Positions 9,668-19,006 of a stretch of DNA of 64,000 bases are shown here, piece by piece. The stretch is from an uncultured Prevotella sp. GTDB taxonomy: Bacteria; Bacteroidota; Bacteroidia; Bacteroidales; Bacteroidaceae. A program made the position numbers and the translations under genes. The stretch's first letter is position 1. Each line of letters opens with the position of its first letter. Under the pieces are notes generated by a model, which searched no databases, was not told where the DNA came from, and saw only the letters and a list, made by a program, of their open reading frames with translations. Where the stretch lies: contig CAJOCR010000007.1 in NCBI GenBank assembly GCA_905236755.1, positions 35,882 through 99,881 on the forward strand. Direction: 5' to 3'.

Positions 9668-12481
9668 TTATTTTGCCTCTTCTGGAAGCATAGCAATAGT
9701 GATTTTGTTGGCTGTCTTAAGGAACTCTTTTACGAAAGCGCTGATCTTTTCAGGTGTCTGGCTTTCGATAAGAGACTTACAGTTGCTATTCATATCCATA
9801 CCATAGCGGTCGTAAGCGGTAATAACGCTAAGCCAATAGCCATTGGTCTTAAGACCGTCGTCGAACTGCTTAAGCATAGCTTTCTTTACCTTGTCAAGCA
9901 TCTCAGCGTCACACTTCTGAGCAAGGTTTGGAACTTCCTCTGACATAATCTTCATAGCAAGTTCTTTCTTCTCAGGCTTCATAGGACATGATGCAAGGAT
10001 GTATGCACGTGAGCCTTCCTCGTCATAACCAAATGAGCCCTGAGCGCCACAAGAGTAAGCGGCACTTGCCTCTTCACGAATCTGCTTCAGGTAAACCATA
10101 GAGAGGATTTCGCCAGCGATGATTGCCTGAATCTCACGTTCCTGGTTCCACTCCATCTTGTTTGTTGTCCACACCATCAAGCCGTTAGCCTTTGGTGTTT
10201 CCATCTTACGTGTGAAGATGTTCTCAACATTCTTGTTGGTCATGTCAACAAGACGATGGCCCTTAGCAATCTTCTTCTTTGTAGGAAGAGCAGCCAGATA
10301 CTGGCAGATAAGAGGACGGATGGTCTTCTCGTCGTAGTTACCGATAATGGTGAATGTCCAGTCTTTAGCTGTGGCTGTACTTTCCTTAGCTATCTGCAGA
10401 ATACGGTCGTAAGAAACCTCGCCAAGACGCTCAAGTGTGATTGGAGCCACACGTGGGTTGTGCTCGTAGATTGTAGCTGTAACAGTATCCTGATAAGCTA
10501 CCTCTGGTGAGAGGTCACGGTTCTTCAGGCTTATCTCTGTTGACTTCATGAGGTTGTTGAACGACTCCTGGTCTTTGCTGATATTAGTAAAGTAGAGGTA
10601 CAACAACTGCAACATAGTCTCTACGTCTTTTGGAGTAGAAGAGCCTGAAGCATTCATAGAGCTACCGCCCAAAGAGATGCCTGCTGAAGCAATCTTGCCA
10701 GCAAGAGCCTTTCTGAGTTCGGTACTTGTGAAATTACCCAGGCCGCTTGTGCCAATAACGCTATTGAACATCTGCAGGTTTACATAATCGTTAAGACCGT
10801 AGAGTGAGCTACCGCCGTTTCCACGACCCGAAAGAATTACCTGGTCTTTCTTGTAATCAGTCTTCTTAAGAATAACGCGAACACCATTAGAGAGTGTAAG
10901 CTCGGTATAACCAAACTTATCGTTCTTCTTCTCGCTCTTTATCTTGCCTGCCTTAGGAAGTTTAGGCATGATAGGTTCGTTCTTCACATTATCTACGTAA
11001 GCAGAAATCTTCTCTGCGCGAGCCTCGTTCAAAGCGTTTACAAGCTGCTCCTTTGTTGGATAAACATTTCCTTCCTTCTCGTTGTTGAAGTTAAGGATAA
11101 CGATATTGCTGTCGTTCTTAAGGTACAGACTCTTCATAACCTCGTTAACTGCCTCTACAGGAATAGCAGGAACAATCTGCTTGTAAGCCTGGTATTCAAA
11201 CTCAAGACCTGGCATAGGCTCGTTGTTAAGGAAGTGAGCAAGACATTCGCTATAGAACTGGCTGTTATAACGCTTGTCCTTGTTGCTATACAACTTCTCA
11301 AGAGAGCTCATGAAAGACTCTTTGTAACGGTCGTACTCTGTTGCTGTGAAACCAAACTCTGCAGCACGACGAGCCTCTACGGTTACAGCCTTGAGAGCTG
11401 CTGCGGTAAGACTCATGTCTTTTGGAGTAGCGCTCAGGCTGAATGCGTTCTTTGTCTTTGCAAAGATATACTGACCGTCGCCTGCACCTGCATCTACATA
11501 AGGGCAACCTTCTTTCTTAGCTGCCTCAGCCAAACGCTGGTTGAGCATAGAGTTGGCTGCGCCAAGAGCAAACTGATAAACGAAATAGTTGACTTGGCCT
11601 TTCAAAGAATCAGGATAAACATCGTGCTTCATCATCAAGTCAACTGATGAGTTCTGACATTCCTTATCCTTGTCGATAATCACGATTGGTTCAGCTGTAT
11701 CAGGCACTTTCTCTTCAACAATAGGAGCCTCGTTAGCTGGGTTCTTTATTCCGCCGAAGAGTTTCTTTATTTCAGCCTCTACATGGTCAACATCAACATC
11801 ACCAACAACGATAATACCCTGATGTGAAGGGTGATACCACTTGTGGTAGTAGTCAACAAGTTCCTTACGGTTGAAGTTGTCAACAACGCTCATCAAACCG
11901 ATTGGGTAACGAAGACCATACTTGCTGCCTGGATAGAGAGCAGGAAGGTTGCGCTCAAACATACGGCTTGAAGCACTTGTGCGAAGACGCCATTCCTCGT
12001 GAATAACACCACGCTCCTTCTCTATCTCATCGCCTTCAAGACTAAGACCTGTTGACCAGTCACGAAGAATGAGCAAGCAGCTGTCAAGAGCTGTCTGGCG
12101 TGTTGTAGGAACATTATCAATATTGTAAACAGTCTGATCGATACTTGTATAAGCATTCAAATCATTACCAAATTCAACACCAATAGAACGGCACCACTCA
12201 ATAAGCGAATTGCCCTTGAAATTGTCACTACCATTAAAAGCCATGTGCTCAAGGAAGTGAGCCAAACCACGCTGGCTTTCCTCTTCCTGAATAGAACCAA
12301 CCTTCTGCGCAATATAAAAATTGGCACGATGCTCTGGCCAATTATTATAACGGATGTAATAGGTCAGGCCATTAGGCAGTTTTCCGGTTCTAACATCATT
12401 GTCAAATGGTATTGCCATCTGAGCTTGCGCTGCACTTGTCAGCACAAGTAGAGCAGCAATTAAGATGTTTCTAAGTCTCAT
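9668..12481 (-). CDS. secreted M16-family zinc metallopeptidase
   Basis: A 937-residue protein with a signal peptide (MRLRNILIAALLVLTSAAQA) and two M16 halves. The inverted zinc motif HFLEH is at residues 75-79 (H75, E78, H79), with the family's downstream YTSIDQTVYNID stretch. The second half (from about residue 510) keeps the fold but lacks the HxxEH motif, as is usual in pitrilysin-type enzymes. The frame is open to 12523; I chose the ATG at 12479-12481 because the signal peptide starts there. It probably degrades peptides in the periplasm. It is monocistronic, with a terminator at 9613-9650. Confidence 0.92.
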   Translation of the reverse strand: MRLRNILIAALLVLTSAAQAQMAIPFDNDVRTGKLPNGLTYYIRYNNWPEHRANFYIAQKVGSIQEEESQRGLAHFLEHMAFNGSDNFKGNSLIEWCRSIGVEFGNDLNAYTSIDQTVYNIDNVPTTRQTALDSCLLILRDWSTGLSLEGDEIEKERGVIHEEWRLRTSASSRMFERNLPALYPGSKYGLRYPIGLMSVVDNFNRKELVDYYHKWYHPSHQGIIVVGDVDVDHVEAEIKKLFGGIKNPANEAPIVEEKVPDTAEPIVIIDKDKECQNSSVDLMMKHDVYPDSLKGQVNYFVYQFALGAANSMLNQRLAEAAKKEGCPYVDAGAGDGQYIFAKTKNAFSLSATPKDMSLTAAALKAVTVEARRAAEFGFTATEYDRYKESFMSSLEKLYSNKDKRYNSQFYSECLAHFLNNEPMPGLEFEYQAYKQIVPAIPVEAVNEVMKSLYLKNDSNIVILNFNNEKEGNVYPTKEQLVNALNEARAEKISAYVDNVKNEPIMPKLPKAGKIKSEKKNDKFGYTELTLSNGVRVILKKTDYKKDQVILSGRGNGGSSLYGLNDYVNLQMFNSVIGTSGLGNFTSTELRKALAGKIASAGISLGGSSMNASGSSTPKDVETMLQLLYLYFTNISKDQESFNNLMKSTEISLKNRDLSPEVAYQDTVTATIYEHNPRVAPITLERLGEVSYDRILQIAKESTATAKDWTFTIIGNYDEKTIRPLICQYLAALPTKKKIAKGHRLVDMTNKNVENIFTRKMETPKANGLMVWTTNKMEWNQEREIQAIIAGEILSMVYLKQIREEASAAYSCGAQGSFGYDEEGSRAYILASCPMKPEKKELAMKIMSEEVPNLAQKCDAEMLDKVKKAMLKQFDDGLKTNGYWLSVITAYDRYGMDMNSNCKSLIESQTPEKISAFVKEFLKTANKITIAMLPEEAK

Positions 12482-12575
12482 AAAATGTTCATTTAATATT
12501 TTAGATTTAATAAATTGCCACAAAGGTACTAAAAACTTGTCGTTTTTTTATATCTTTGCCATAAAGATTATTAAA

Positions 12576-13493
12576 ATGAATAAGAAAAATACGCCGACAG
12601 ATATATTGGTAAAACAATACATAAGATACCTGAAACTGGAGCGCAACTATACTATTAACACTATTGAAGCCTACCAGCACGACCTGGATTGGCTGCTAAG
12701 ATATTGCAAAGACAACAGCATAAAGGTGCTGGATGTCAAACTTGAGGATTTGGAAAACTTCGCAACCACATTTCACGAATTTGGAATAACACCTAAATCG
12801 CAAGCAAGAATTCTAAGTGGAGTGAGGTCGTTCTATCGCTATCTGGTTCTCGACGGATATTTGGAACAAGACCCAACAGAACTTCTTGAGTCGCCACAAT
12901 TAGCAAAATACCTGCCAGAGGTACTTTCAACCGAAGAAGTTGACAAGCTCGAGGCAAGCATAGACCTTAGCAAACCCGAAGGCCAACGCAACAAAGCAAT
13001 CATAGAAGTGCTCTTCAGTTGCGGACTGCGAGTATCAGAACTCATAAACATGAAACTCTCGCAGCTATATCTTGACGAAGAGTTCGTAAGAATAATGGGA
13101 AAAGGAAACAAAGAGCGACTTGTGCCCATATCGCAACGAGCAATCAAGGAACTAAAACTGTGGTTCTTAGACAGAGTGCAGCTTAATGTAAAACCAGGAG
13201 AAGAAGACTACGTGTTTCTTAACCGACGCGGGCACCATCTCACACGCGTGATGATTCTAATCATGATAAAGCGACAGGCTGAAGAGGCAGGCATAAAGAA
13301 AACCATCTCGCCACACACACTAAGACACAGCTTTGCTACCGCCCTGCTGAAAGGAGGAGCAAGCCTTAGAGCCATACAAGATATGCTGGGGCACGAAGAT
13401 ATTTCAACTACGGAAATATACACTCACATAGACAACACAACCCTCAGACAAGAGATTCTGGAGCACCACCCAAGAAATATAAAAGATTTTTGA
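12576..13493 (+). CDS. xerD: site-specific tyrosine recombinase, XerD type
   Basis: A 305-residue tyrosine recombinase with an N-terminal SAM-like core-binding domain (residues 1-105) and a C-terminal catalytic domain. All catalytic residues are present: R152 (GLRVSEL), K176, H247 and R250 (HTLRHSF), H273 (LGHED) and the nucleophile Y282 (TEIYTHI). Length and continuous similarity to XerC/XerD, not to integrases of mobile elements, argue for the chromosome-dimer resolvase; XerD is favoured over XerC without full certainty. I chose the ATG at 12576; a TATCTTTG -7 box lies at 12552-12559. Confidence 0.9.
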   Translation: MNKKNTPTDILVKQYIRYLKLERNYTINTIEAYQHDLDWLLRYCKDNSIKVLDVKLEDLENFATTFHEFGITPKSQARILSGVRSFYRYLVLDGYLEQDPTELLESPQLAKYLPEVLSTEEVDKLEASIDLSKPEGQRNKAIIEVLFSCGLRVSELINMKLSQLYLDEEFVRIMGKGNKERLVPISQRAIKELKLWFLDRVQLNVKPGEEDYVFLNRRGHHLTRVMILIMIKRQAEEAGIKKTISPHTLRHSFATALLKGGASLRAIQDMLGHEDISTTEIYTHIDNTTLRQEILEHHPRNIKDF

Positions 13494-13505
13494 TAATCAC
13501 AAACC

Positions 13506-13560
13506 TTCGAGATTCCTTCGAGATGAGTCTTAGATGCGTTCGAGATGAATTCTGCATGAA
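13506..13560 (-). repeat. 11-bp tandem array in the xerD/permease intergenic gap
   Basis: Five exact 11-bp units in the plus orientation: TTCGAGATTCC, TTCGAGATGAG, TCTTAGATGCG, TTCGAGATGAA, TTCTGCATGAA. The reverse complement carries the ATCTCGAA core found at 1150-1193 and 38233-38276. It lies just before a terminator. Confidence 0.85.
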
Positions 13561-13564
13561 TTCG

Positions 13565-13585
13565 GGCTTTTATGTAAAGCCTTTT
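13565..13585. terminator. short terminator between two convergent genes
   Basis: Stem GGCTTT / AAAGCC with loop TATGT, followed by TTTT. It serves xerD; the leftward permease gene also ends nearby (13615). Confidence 0.7.
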
Positions 13586-13614
13586 CGTTAAAAAGATACA
13601 ACTTCTAACTTCTT

Positions 13615-14844
13615 TTATTCGAGCAAACGACGGCTAAGATATCTTACTGGATACCACACGGCAAGCCAACCAACGGCAACAACCGTTAAAAATACTACCG
13701 CAACATCAGAATAATGCACGCTAACGGGATAAGCATTCACAACAAACGTGCCCGAAGCATCGCCCATAGCCACAAGACCATAGCGTTGTTGCAGCCAGCA
13801 TAATAGCAATCCAAGCAAGATTCCTATCACAGCACCAATAAGCGAAATCAAGCGTCCTTCAAAAAGAAACACACGAGATATTTGCTTGTCGTTAGCACCA
13901 AGATTGCGCAAAGTAACCACATCGTCTTTCTTGTCGATGATAAGCATAGACAACGAGCCTATGATATTGAAGCAAGCCACAACAAGAATAAAGGTTAGGA
14001 AAAGATAAGCAATAATCTTCTCAATCTGCATAATCTTGAACGTGTCAGCCTGCTGCTCAAAACGGTCGAGCACCTGATATTTGTCGCCAGCAATCTGCTG
14101 CATCTCTTTCTTCACAGCTTCAAAATCAGAGCCGTCCTTCAAGCGTATTTCAAGAGACGAGAGCATACCCTGCTGTCCAAACAGATTACGGGCAAAAGCT
14201 ATTGGGGCTATGATGTAGTTCTTGTCGTATTTGCTTTGGTTTACAGCAAACACAACACCTGGCGAAAGAAGCGAGTCAACAACAAAACCTTCCTGAGCGT
14301 TACTAACATCAAACTGTCCCTCACGTTGTGGAGCATAGATACTGAGGTAATCGCCGAAGTTGGCACCAGTTCCCAACGTCTGAGCCAAACGAATGCCCAA
14401 CACGCCATATTGCAAAGGACCGGCATGAAGGCTGAATTCACCCTCGCCATAAAGAATATCCTTTATGTGAGTCAGTTGGTCGAAATTATCGTCAACACCC
14501 TTAACAATCACCATAGCCTGATGATCTTTATACATAGCCAAAGCCATATCCTGCACACACTCAGTAGCCACATCCACCTGAGGCAGCTGGCGAATCTTGG
14601 TAAGCACAGGGTCGTCGCAAGGAGCCGTCTTTCCTTTCACAGGCACAACCTCTATTTGCGGGTCGAAATTAGTAAAGAAAGAAGCCACCATATCGTGAAA
14701 GCCATTAAACACACTCAGCACAATAACCAGAGCTGTTGTAGCCACAGCCACACCAACAACAGATATTAGCGAAATGACGTTTATGGCATTAGTACTCTTC
14801 TTCGAGAAGAGATATCGCTTTGCTATGTATAAAGGGAAATTCAT
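13615..14844 (-). CDS. FtsX-like ABC permease, lipoprotein-releasing (LolC/E) type
   Basis: A 409-residue inner-membrane protein with the topology of LolC/LolE: one N-terminal helix (SLISVVGVAVATTALVIVLSV, about 25-45), a large periplasmic domain (about 50-265), then three helices in the C-terminal 140 residues. The N-terminus FPLYIAKRYLFSKKSTNAINVIS is characteristic of the family. It would release lipoproteins to the outer-membrane pathway; no LolD ATPase gene is adjacent. Its ATG overlaps the rbfA stop by one base (TAATG). Confidence 0.85.
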   Translation of the reverse strand: MNFPLYIAKRYLFSKKSTNAINVISLISVVGVAVATTALVIVLSVFNGFHDMVASFFTNFDPQIEVVPVKGKTAPCDDPVLTKIRQLPQVDVATECVQDMALAMYKDHQAMVIVKGVDDNFDQLTHIKDILYGEGEFSLHAGPLQYGVLGIRLAQTLGTGANFGDYLSIYAPQREGQFDVSNAQEGFVVDSLLSPGVVFAVNQSKYDKNYIIAPIAFARNLFGQQGMLSSLEIRLKDGSDFEAVKKEMQQIAGDKYQVLDRFEQQADTFKIMQIEKIIAYLFLTFILVVACFNIIGSLSMLIIDKKDDVVTLRNLGANDKQISRVFLFEGRLISLIGAVIGILLGLLLCWLQQRYGLVAMGDASGTFVVNAYPVSVHYSDVAVVFLTVVAVGWLAVWYPVRYLSRRLLE

Positions 14845-15179
14845 TATTTCTTCAACAATTCGTCAATACGGTCAATATAGTCGAGACTGTCGTCAATAAA
14901 GAAACGAAGTTCTGGAATGATACGCAACTGATTACGCACACGACGACCAAGGTCGAAACGTATAGCCTTATCATTAGCCTGAATATTCTTCAGCAGCTCT
15001 TCAGCCTTTTCTGAAGGGAAGATGCTAAGGTAGGCTGTACATATACTGAGGTCTGGGCTCACACGAACACGTGTAACGCTAACCAGCACGCCATGCATCT
15101 GACGTGTCTGACCTTCAAAAATTTGAGCCAGCTCTTTCTGGAGCAGGCGTGATATACGAGCTTGTCTTGTTTCTTGCAT
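14844..15179 (-). CDS. rbfA: ribosome-binding factor A
   Basis: A 111-residue RbfA, a KH-fold factor for 30S maturation and 16S rRNA 5' end processing. Typical stretches are RISRLLQKELAQIF at the N-terminus, VSVTRVRVSPDLSICTAYLSIFP in the middle and LRIIPELRFFIDDSLDYIDRIDELL at the end. It is coupled to the downstream permease by a one-base overlap, and follows the O-methyltransferase gene after 19 bp. Confidence 0.95.
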   Translation of the reverse strand: MQETRQARISRLLQKELAQIFEGQTRQMHGVLVSVTRVRVSPDLSICTAYLSIFPSEKAEELLKNIQANDKAIRFDLGRRVRNQLRIIPELRFFIDDSLDYIDRIDELLKK

Positions 15180-15198
15180 ATTATCTTTGTTTTATTTA

Positions 15199-15837
15199 TT
15201 ATTTCTTTCTTATTATCGTTAGACCGTCACGAAGAGGCAAGATAACCTTCTCCACTCTTTCATCGGCAGCCACATGATCATTGAACTTGCGAATACCTAT
15301 TGTCTGGTGGTCGTGGTCATAGGCTTCCTCAACCACATGACCGTCCCAAAGCGTGTTGTCGGCAAGAATAAAACCACCTGGGCGAAGAATCTTCATAACC
15401 ATCTCATAGGTTTCAACATAGGTACGCTTGTCGCCATCAATAAAAGCCATATCAAACACAACACCCAGTTTTGGTGCCAGTTCGTTGGCGTCGCCTATAC
15501 GGAAATATATCTTGTCGGCTACCGCAGAACCCTCTATCCACGGACGAGTAAAATCCTCCATCTCGTCGTTTATCTCAAAGGTATATAGCTTACCGCCGTC
15601 AGGCAAGCCCTCAGCCAGACATATAGCACTATAACCGCTAAACGTGCCCACCTCAAGAATATTCTTAGGCTGGAACATCTTTACGAGAAGCCTTAGCAAA
15701 CGACCTTGCAGATGACCACTTGCCATACGCCCATGAATAGTGTGTATGTTTGTAGCCCTGTAAAGACGGTACAGATAATCGCCCTCAGCATCTATATGCT
15801 CAGCAACATAACTATCGAGTTTCTCGGTTTCTGTCAT
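15199..15837 (-). CDS. class I SAM-dependent O-methyltransferase
   Basis: A 212-residue member of the methyltransferase_3 (catechol/caffeoyl-CoA O-methyltransferase-like) family. The SAM-binding motif is ILEVGTFSGYSAICLAEGL (about 60-78); MAFIDGDKRTYVETYEM (about 130-146) and ILADNTLWDGHV carry the metal-binding Asp and Asn residues of the family. The substrate is unknown. The ATG directly abuts the aroQ stop codon. Confidence 0.9.
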   Translation of the reverse strand: MTETEKLDSYVAEHIDAEGDYLYRLYRATNIHTIHGRMASGHLQGRLLRLLVKMFQPKNILEVGTFSGYSAICLAEGLPDGGKLYTFEINDEMEDFTRPWIEGSAVADKIYFRIGDANELAPKLGVVFDMAFIDGDKRTYVETYEMVMKILRPGGFILADNTLWDGHVVEEAYDHDHQTIGIRKFNDHVAADERVEKVILPLRDGLTIIRKK

Positions 15838-16260
15838 TTACTTATTTGCGATGATTCCACGAATAGCAAGTTCATAGCCAGCAAGGCCAAAGCCTGCAAT
15901 AACGCCCAAGCAAGCACAACTAATCATGCTCTTATGGCGAAACTCTTCGCGCTTGTGAACATTTGAAATATGAACCTCTACAACAGGACATTTCAACGAA
16001 CGGATACAGTCTTGAAGAGCCACACTCGTATGAGTGTAGGCACCAGCGTTAAACACAACTCCATCATAGCTGAAACCCACCTCCTGAAGCTTATCAATAA
16101 GTTCGCCCTCGATATTACTCTGATAATAATCAATCTCTATATCAGGGAAAACAGCCTTCAACTGAGGAAGATAACTTTCAAACGAATTACTGCCGTAAAT
16201 ACCTGGTTCTCGCACACCAAGGAGATTCAGGTTTGGACCATTGATAATCTGTATTTTCAT
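15838..16260 (-). CDS. aroQ: type II 3-dehydroquinate dehydratase
   Basis: A 140-residue AroQ, third step of the shikimate pathway. Conserved are INGPNLNLLGVREPGIYG at the start, the catalytic Tyr in that stretch, FNAGAYTHTSVALQD (about 76-90) and VEVHISNVHKREEFRHKS with the catalytic His. I chose the ATG at 16258-16260 (MKIQIINGPNLN). It lies between murI and the O-methyltransferase gene in one leftward run. Confidence 0.97.
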   Translation of the reverse strand: MKIQIINGPNLNLLGVREPGIYGSNSFESYLPQLKAVFPDIEIDYYQSNIEGELIDKLQEVGFSYDGVVFNAGAYTHTSVALQDCIRSLKCPVVEVHISNVHKREEFRHKSMISCACLGVIAGFGLAGYELAIRGIIANK

Positions 16261-16295
16261 CTTTCTGCTATATTTAGAATTCAAGAAGCCTATTC

Positions 16296-17138
16296 TTAAT
16301 CTCCAAGATCAATATGTTGCACATTAACATCCTCATGAAGGAATATCCGTGCACTCTCCTTGAACTTATTAGGGTTTTCTGTTGTGAAATAGTTGCAAGA
16401 ACCACCTTGAGTACATTTGCGTTCCATCTCTGGGTGACGAGCAAGATAATCTTTCAAGCTACCAGCAACATACTCGCCTTGTGCTACTATCTTTATGCTT
16501 GGATCAACATACTTCTGAATCTTAGGCATAAGAATAGGATAATGCGTACAACCCAATATGATAGTATCAATATCTGGGTCTTTCTGCATCAATTCATCAA
16601 CACGCTTCTTAACAAAATAGTCGGCTCCAGGACTATCAGCCTCATTATACTCAACAAGAGGTACCCAGAACGGGCATGCCTCGCCTGTAACCTTTATCTC
16701 AGGCCATAGCTTCTTAATTTCAAGATCATAGCTATGGCTTCTCACGGTTCCCTCAGTAGCAAACAAACCAACGTGATTGTTACGGGTAAGCGTACCTATA
16801 ATCTCTGCCGTAGGACGAATAACACCCAGAACACGACGCTCTGGGTCTAAACCAGCAAGGTCACGTTGCTGAATACTACGCAAAGCCTTAGCCGAAGCCG
16901 TGTTACAGCCTAAAATAACGAGATGGCAGCCCATCTCAAACAGTTTTACTACCGCCTGACGAGTAAACTGATATACAACATCAAAACTACGTGTACCATA
17001 AGGCGCACGAGCATTATCACCCAAATACATATAATCGTATTGAGGCAACAGCTTACGTATTCCATTAAGGATTGTCAACCCGCCATAGCCAGAGTCGAAA
17101 ACACCAATAGGTCCTGGATTTTCAGGAAGAGAAAGCAT
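16296..17138 (-). CDS. murI: glutamate racemase
   Basis: A 280-residue MurI that supplies D-glutamate for peptidoglycan. Both catalytic cysteines are visible: VILGCNTASAKAL (about 75-87) and IILGCTHYPILMP (about 192-204). The N-terminal GVFDSGYGGLTIL is also a hallmark. It follows the ompH/bamA cluster, an arrangement common in Bacteroidales. Confidence 0.97.
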   Translation of the reverse strand: MLSLPENPGPIGVFDSGYGGLTILNGIRKLLPQYDYMYLGDNARAPYGTRSFDVVYQFTRQAVVKLFEMGCHLVILGCNTASAKALRSIQQRDLAGLDPERRVLGVIRPTAEIIGTLTRNNHVGLFATEGTVRSHSYDLEIKKLWPEIKVTGEACPFWVPLVEYNEADSPGADYFVKKRVDELMQKDPDIDTIILGCTHYPILMPKIQKYVDPSIKIVAQGEYVAGSLKDYLARHPEMERKCTQGGSCNYFTTENPNKFKESARIFLHEDVNVQHIDLGD

Positions 17139-17177
17139 AACTATTTTCTATTTAAGCTTCGCTTGTTCAGACTTTAA

Positions 17178-17684
17178 TTATCTCAAAGCATCTATCACAA
17201 CAGATGTGATATTCTCACCCATAGAGCTATCTACATAAGGCACAGCTTCACCATCTGTATTTAGAATAAAAGCATAACCTCTTTCTGCTCCAATACGCTT
17301 CAACGCTTGGCTCAGTTTAGCCTTCAAAGGATTAATGGCATCAGCCTCAGCCTGCTTGAGCAAGCGTTCCGATTCCTTCTTGAAAGCTATATTTTTCTCC
17401 ATCAATTCCTGCAATTCTGCCTGACGCTTCTGTAGAATAGATGGAGCAAAATCACGCTGTCCATCAAGGAACTGCTCATACTTGGCATTAAAATCATCCT
17501 CTGAGCGTTTTGCTTCAGCAGCATACTTGTTACGAAGATCAGCCATATTACGCTGAACAACAGCATAATCAGGCATAGCCTTCAACGCCTCATCAAAACT
17601 GAGATAACCAAACTTAAAAGCTGTCTGAGCGCTTGCCATAATAGGCAAAAGCAGCATCAAAAATAAGAATATACCCTTCTTCAT
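17178..17684 (-). CDS. OmpH/Skp-family periplasmic chaperone, third copy
   Basis: A 168-residue protein with signal peptide (MKKGIFLFLMLLLPIMASAQ), a long coiled-coil centre rich in Lys, Glu, Gln and Ala (about 45-130) and the family's C-terminal hydrophobic strand (GYAFILNTDGEAVPYVDSS). It should form trimers that hold unfolded outer-membrane proteins for BamA. The frame continues upstream to 17762 but only through repeat sequence; the ATG at 17682-17684 gives the signal peptide. It is separated from the second copy by a 118-bp gap that holds a dyad and a palindromic repeat. Confidence 0.92.
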   Translation of the reverse strand: MKKGIFLFLMLLLPIMASAQTAFKFGYLSFDEALKAMPDYAVVQRNMADLRNKYAAEAKRSEDDFNAKYEQFLDGQRDFAPSILQKRQAELQELMEKNIAFKKESERLLKQAEADAINPLKAKLSQALKRIGAERGYAFILNTDGEAVPYVDSSMGENITSVVIDALR

Positions 17685-17719
17685 TGTTGTTGATTTCGTT
17701 GTGCTATAGAAAATATAGT

Positions 17720-17792
17720 GAGGCCACCATGAAAGAACAACGCCCATCCATGGTGACCTCACCCTCCCCTCTCCTTGTGGAGGAGAGGGCTG
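17720..17792. repeat. dyad plus GC-rich palindromic repeat (family A) between two ompH genes
   Basis: A 12-bp imperfect dyad GAGGCCACCATG (17720) / CATGGTGACCTC (17749) with 11 of 12 pairs is followed directly by a family A copy (17761-17792: CCTCCCCTCTCC, then GGAGGAGAGGGCTG). It splits the ompH operon and could form a processing or attenuating hairpin in the mRNA. Confidence 0.75.
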
Positions 17793-17802
17793 ATGTATGT
17801 TT

Positions 17803-18288
17803 TTATTTCAGCTTAGCCTGCACCTCTGCTGTAACGTCCTTGACGTTAGCGCCGGTAAAGATAGCTGCACCCTCTTCGAAGATATATGTGTAACCACCAG
17901 CCTGACCTACAGCATTAATAGCGTTACGAACCTTTGTAAGGATTGGCTGCATGAGCTCATTACTCTTGTCCTGCAAAGCCTTCTGGTTGTCCTGATAGGT
18001 CTGCTGAATCTTGTTGTACATGTTCTGCAACTCTGTTTCTGTTTCCTTCTGCTTTGTTGCGTTCATGGTACTCTGATTCTTCTGATACTCTTCGCTCTTA
18101 CGCTGAAGTTCGTTCTGCATAGCCTGCAAATCGTTAGCATACTGCTTCTGCTGAGCCTCGAGCTCACCATTAGCCTTAGAAACTTCAGGCATAGACTGCA
18201 TGATTGCCTGGGTGTTTACCTTACCAAACTTCTGAGCCATCATAGTCATTGGCGCAAGAAGCATCAACATTAAGATAAATTTTTTCAT
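17803..18288 (-). CDS. OmpH/Skp-family periplasmic chaperone, second copy
   Basis: A 161-residue Skp-like protein: signal peptide (MKKFILMLMLLAPMTMMAQ), the VNTQAIMQSMPEVSKANGEL start of the mature chain, a Gln/Lys/Glu-rich coiled coil (about 40-115) and the C-terminal strand GGYTYIFEEGAAIFTGANVKDVT. The close paralogues on both sides suggest tandem duplication, with the copies specialised for assembly of different barrel proteins. Confidence 0.95.
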   Translation of the reverse strand: MKKFILMLMLLAPMTMMAQKFGKVNTQAIMQSMPEVSKANGELEAQQKQYANDLQAMQNELQRKSEEYQKNQSTMNATKQKETETELQNMYNKIQQTYQDNQKALQDKSNELMQPILTKVRNAINAVGQAGGYTYIFEEGAAIFTGANVKDVTAEVQAKLK

Positions 18289-18359
18289 TTTTAAAATCGA
18301 TTTTATTAGTTATTATTATTTTTCTTATTTCTTATCTGCTGACAAGTCAACAGAAATAT

Positions 18360-18914
18360 TTATTTCACACTATAGCCCAGCTTTTGAAGCACCTCATTTG
18401 AAATGTCAATCTTTGGACTTCCGAAGATTATACCGCTATTGCTGGCACGATCAACAACAAGACTGTAACCACGAAGTTCTGAAACCTCCTTAACAGCAAT
18501 ATAAATCTCTTCCTGAATAGGAGCCATCAAGCTTTCGCGCTTTTTAAACAGCTCACCTTCTGGACCAAAATATTTCTTCTTCAAGTCAGAAGCCTCTTTC
18601 TCTTTCTTCATGATAGCCTCCTGCTTGATTTTCTTCTGCTCCTTAGAAAGGAATACCACCTCGTTCTGGTAGTTCTTATACATGGTGCTTGCCTCAGTAT
18701 TAAGAGCCTCCACCTCAGCCTGCCATTTTTTGCTTGCCTGATTCAACTGTTCGTTGGCACGTTCATAAGCAGGAATATGCTGCAGCACATAATCCATATC
18801 AATAAGTGCAAACTTCTGTGCGCTTCCTGTTACAGGCAACAAGACAAACATACATACAAGCACGATGCCTTTCAGCATTACCTTTCCTATTGTGTTAGTT
18901 CTATTTTTCATCAT
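18360..18914 (-). CDS. OmpH/Skp-family periplasmic chaperone, first copy
   Basis: A 184-residue Skp-like protein directly downstream of bamA (92 bp). The N-terminal hydrophobic segment (VMLKGIVLVCMFVLLPVTGSA) is a signal peptide with a longer n-region than in the other two copies. A coiled coil spans about 60-135 (KEQKKIKQEAIMKKEKEASDLKKK), and the C-terminal strand is GYSLVVDRASNSGIIFG. Two adjacent ATG codons are possible starts. Confidence 0.93.
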   Translation of the reverse strand: MMKNRTNTIGKVMLKGIVLVCMFVLLPVTGSAQKFALIDMDYVLQHIPAYERANEQLNQASKKWQAEVEALNTEASTMYKNYQNEVVFLSKEQKKIKQEAIMKKEKEASDLKKKYFGPEGELFKKRESLMAPIQEEIYIAVKEVSELRGYSLVVDRASNSGIIFGSPKIDISNEVLQKLGYSVK

Positions 18915-19006
18915 AATGATTTTTTTATATTTTGACGAAGTAAGAGGGTAAAGGTTTCAAAAGAGAAGCTTTTTTAACTACTTTTTCACCCTCTTATACT
19001 TCTAAA

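Noticed and set aside
11234-11647. 137-codon ORF opposite the M16 peptidase
   Set aside because: Antisense shadow with Cys/Leu-rich composition typical of reversed coding sequence.
12576-13493. Phage-type integrase marking a mobile element
   Set aside because: Length, domain layout and full similarity fit chromosomal Xer recombinases, and no mobile genes are adjacent.
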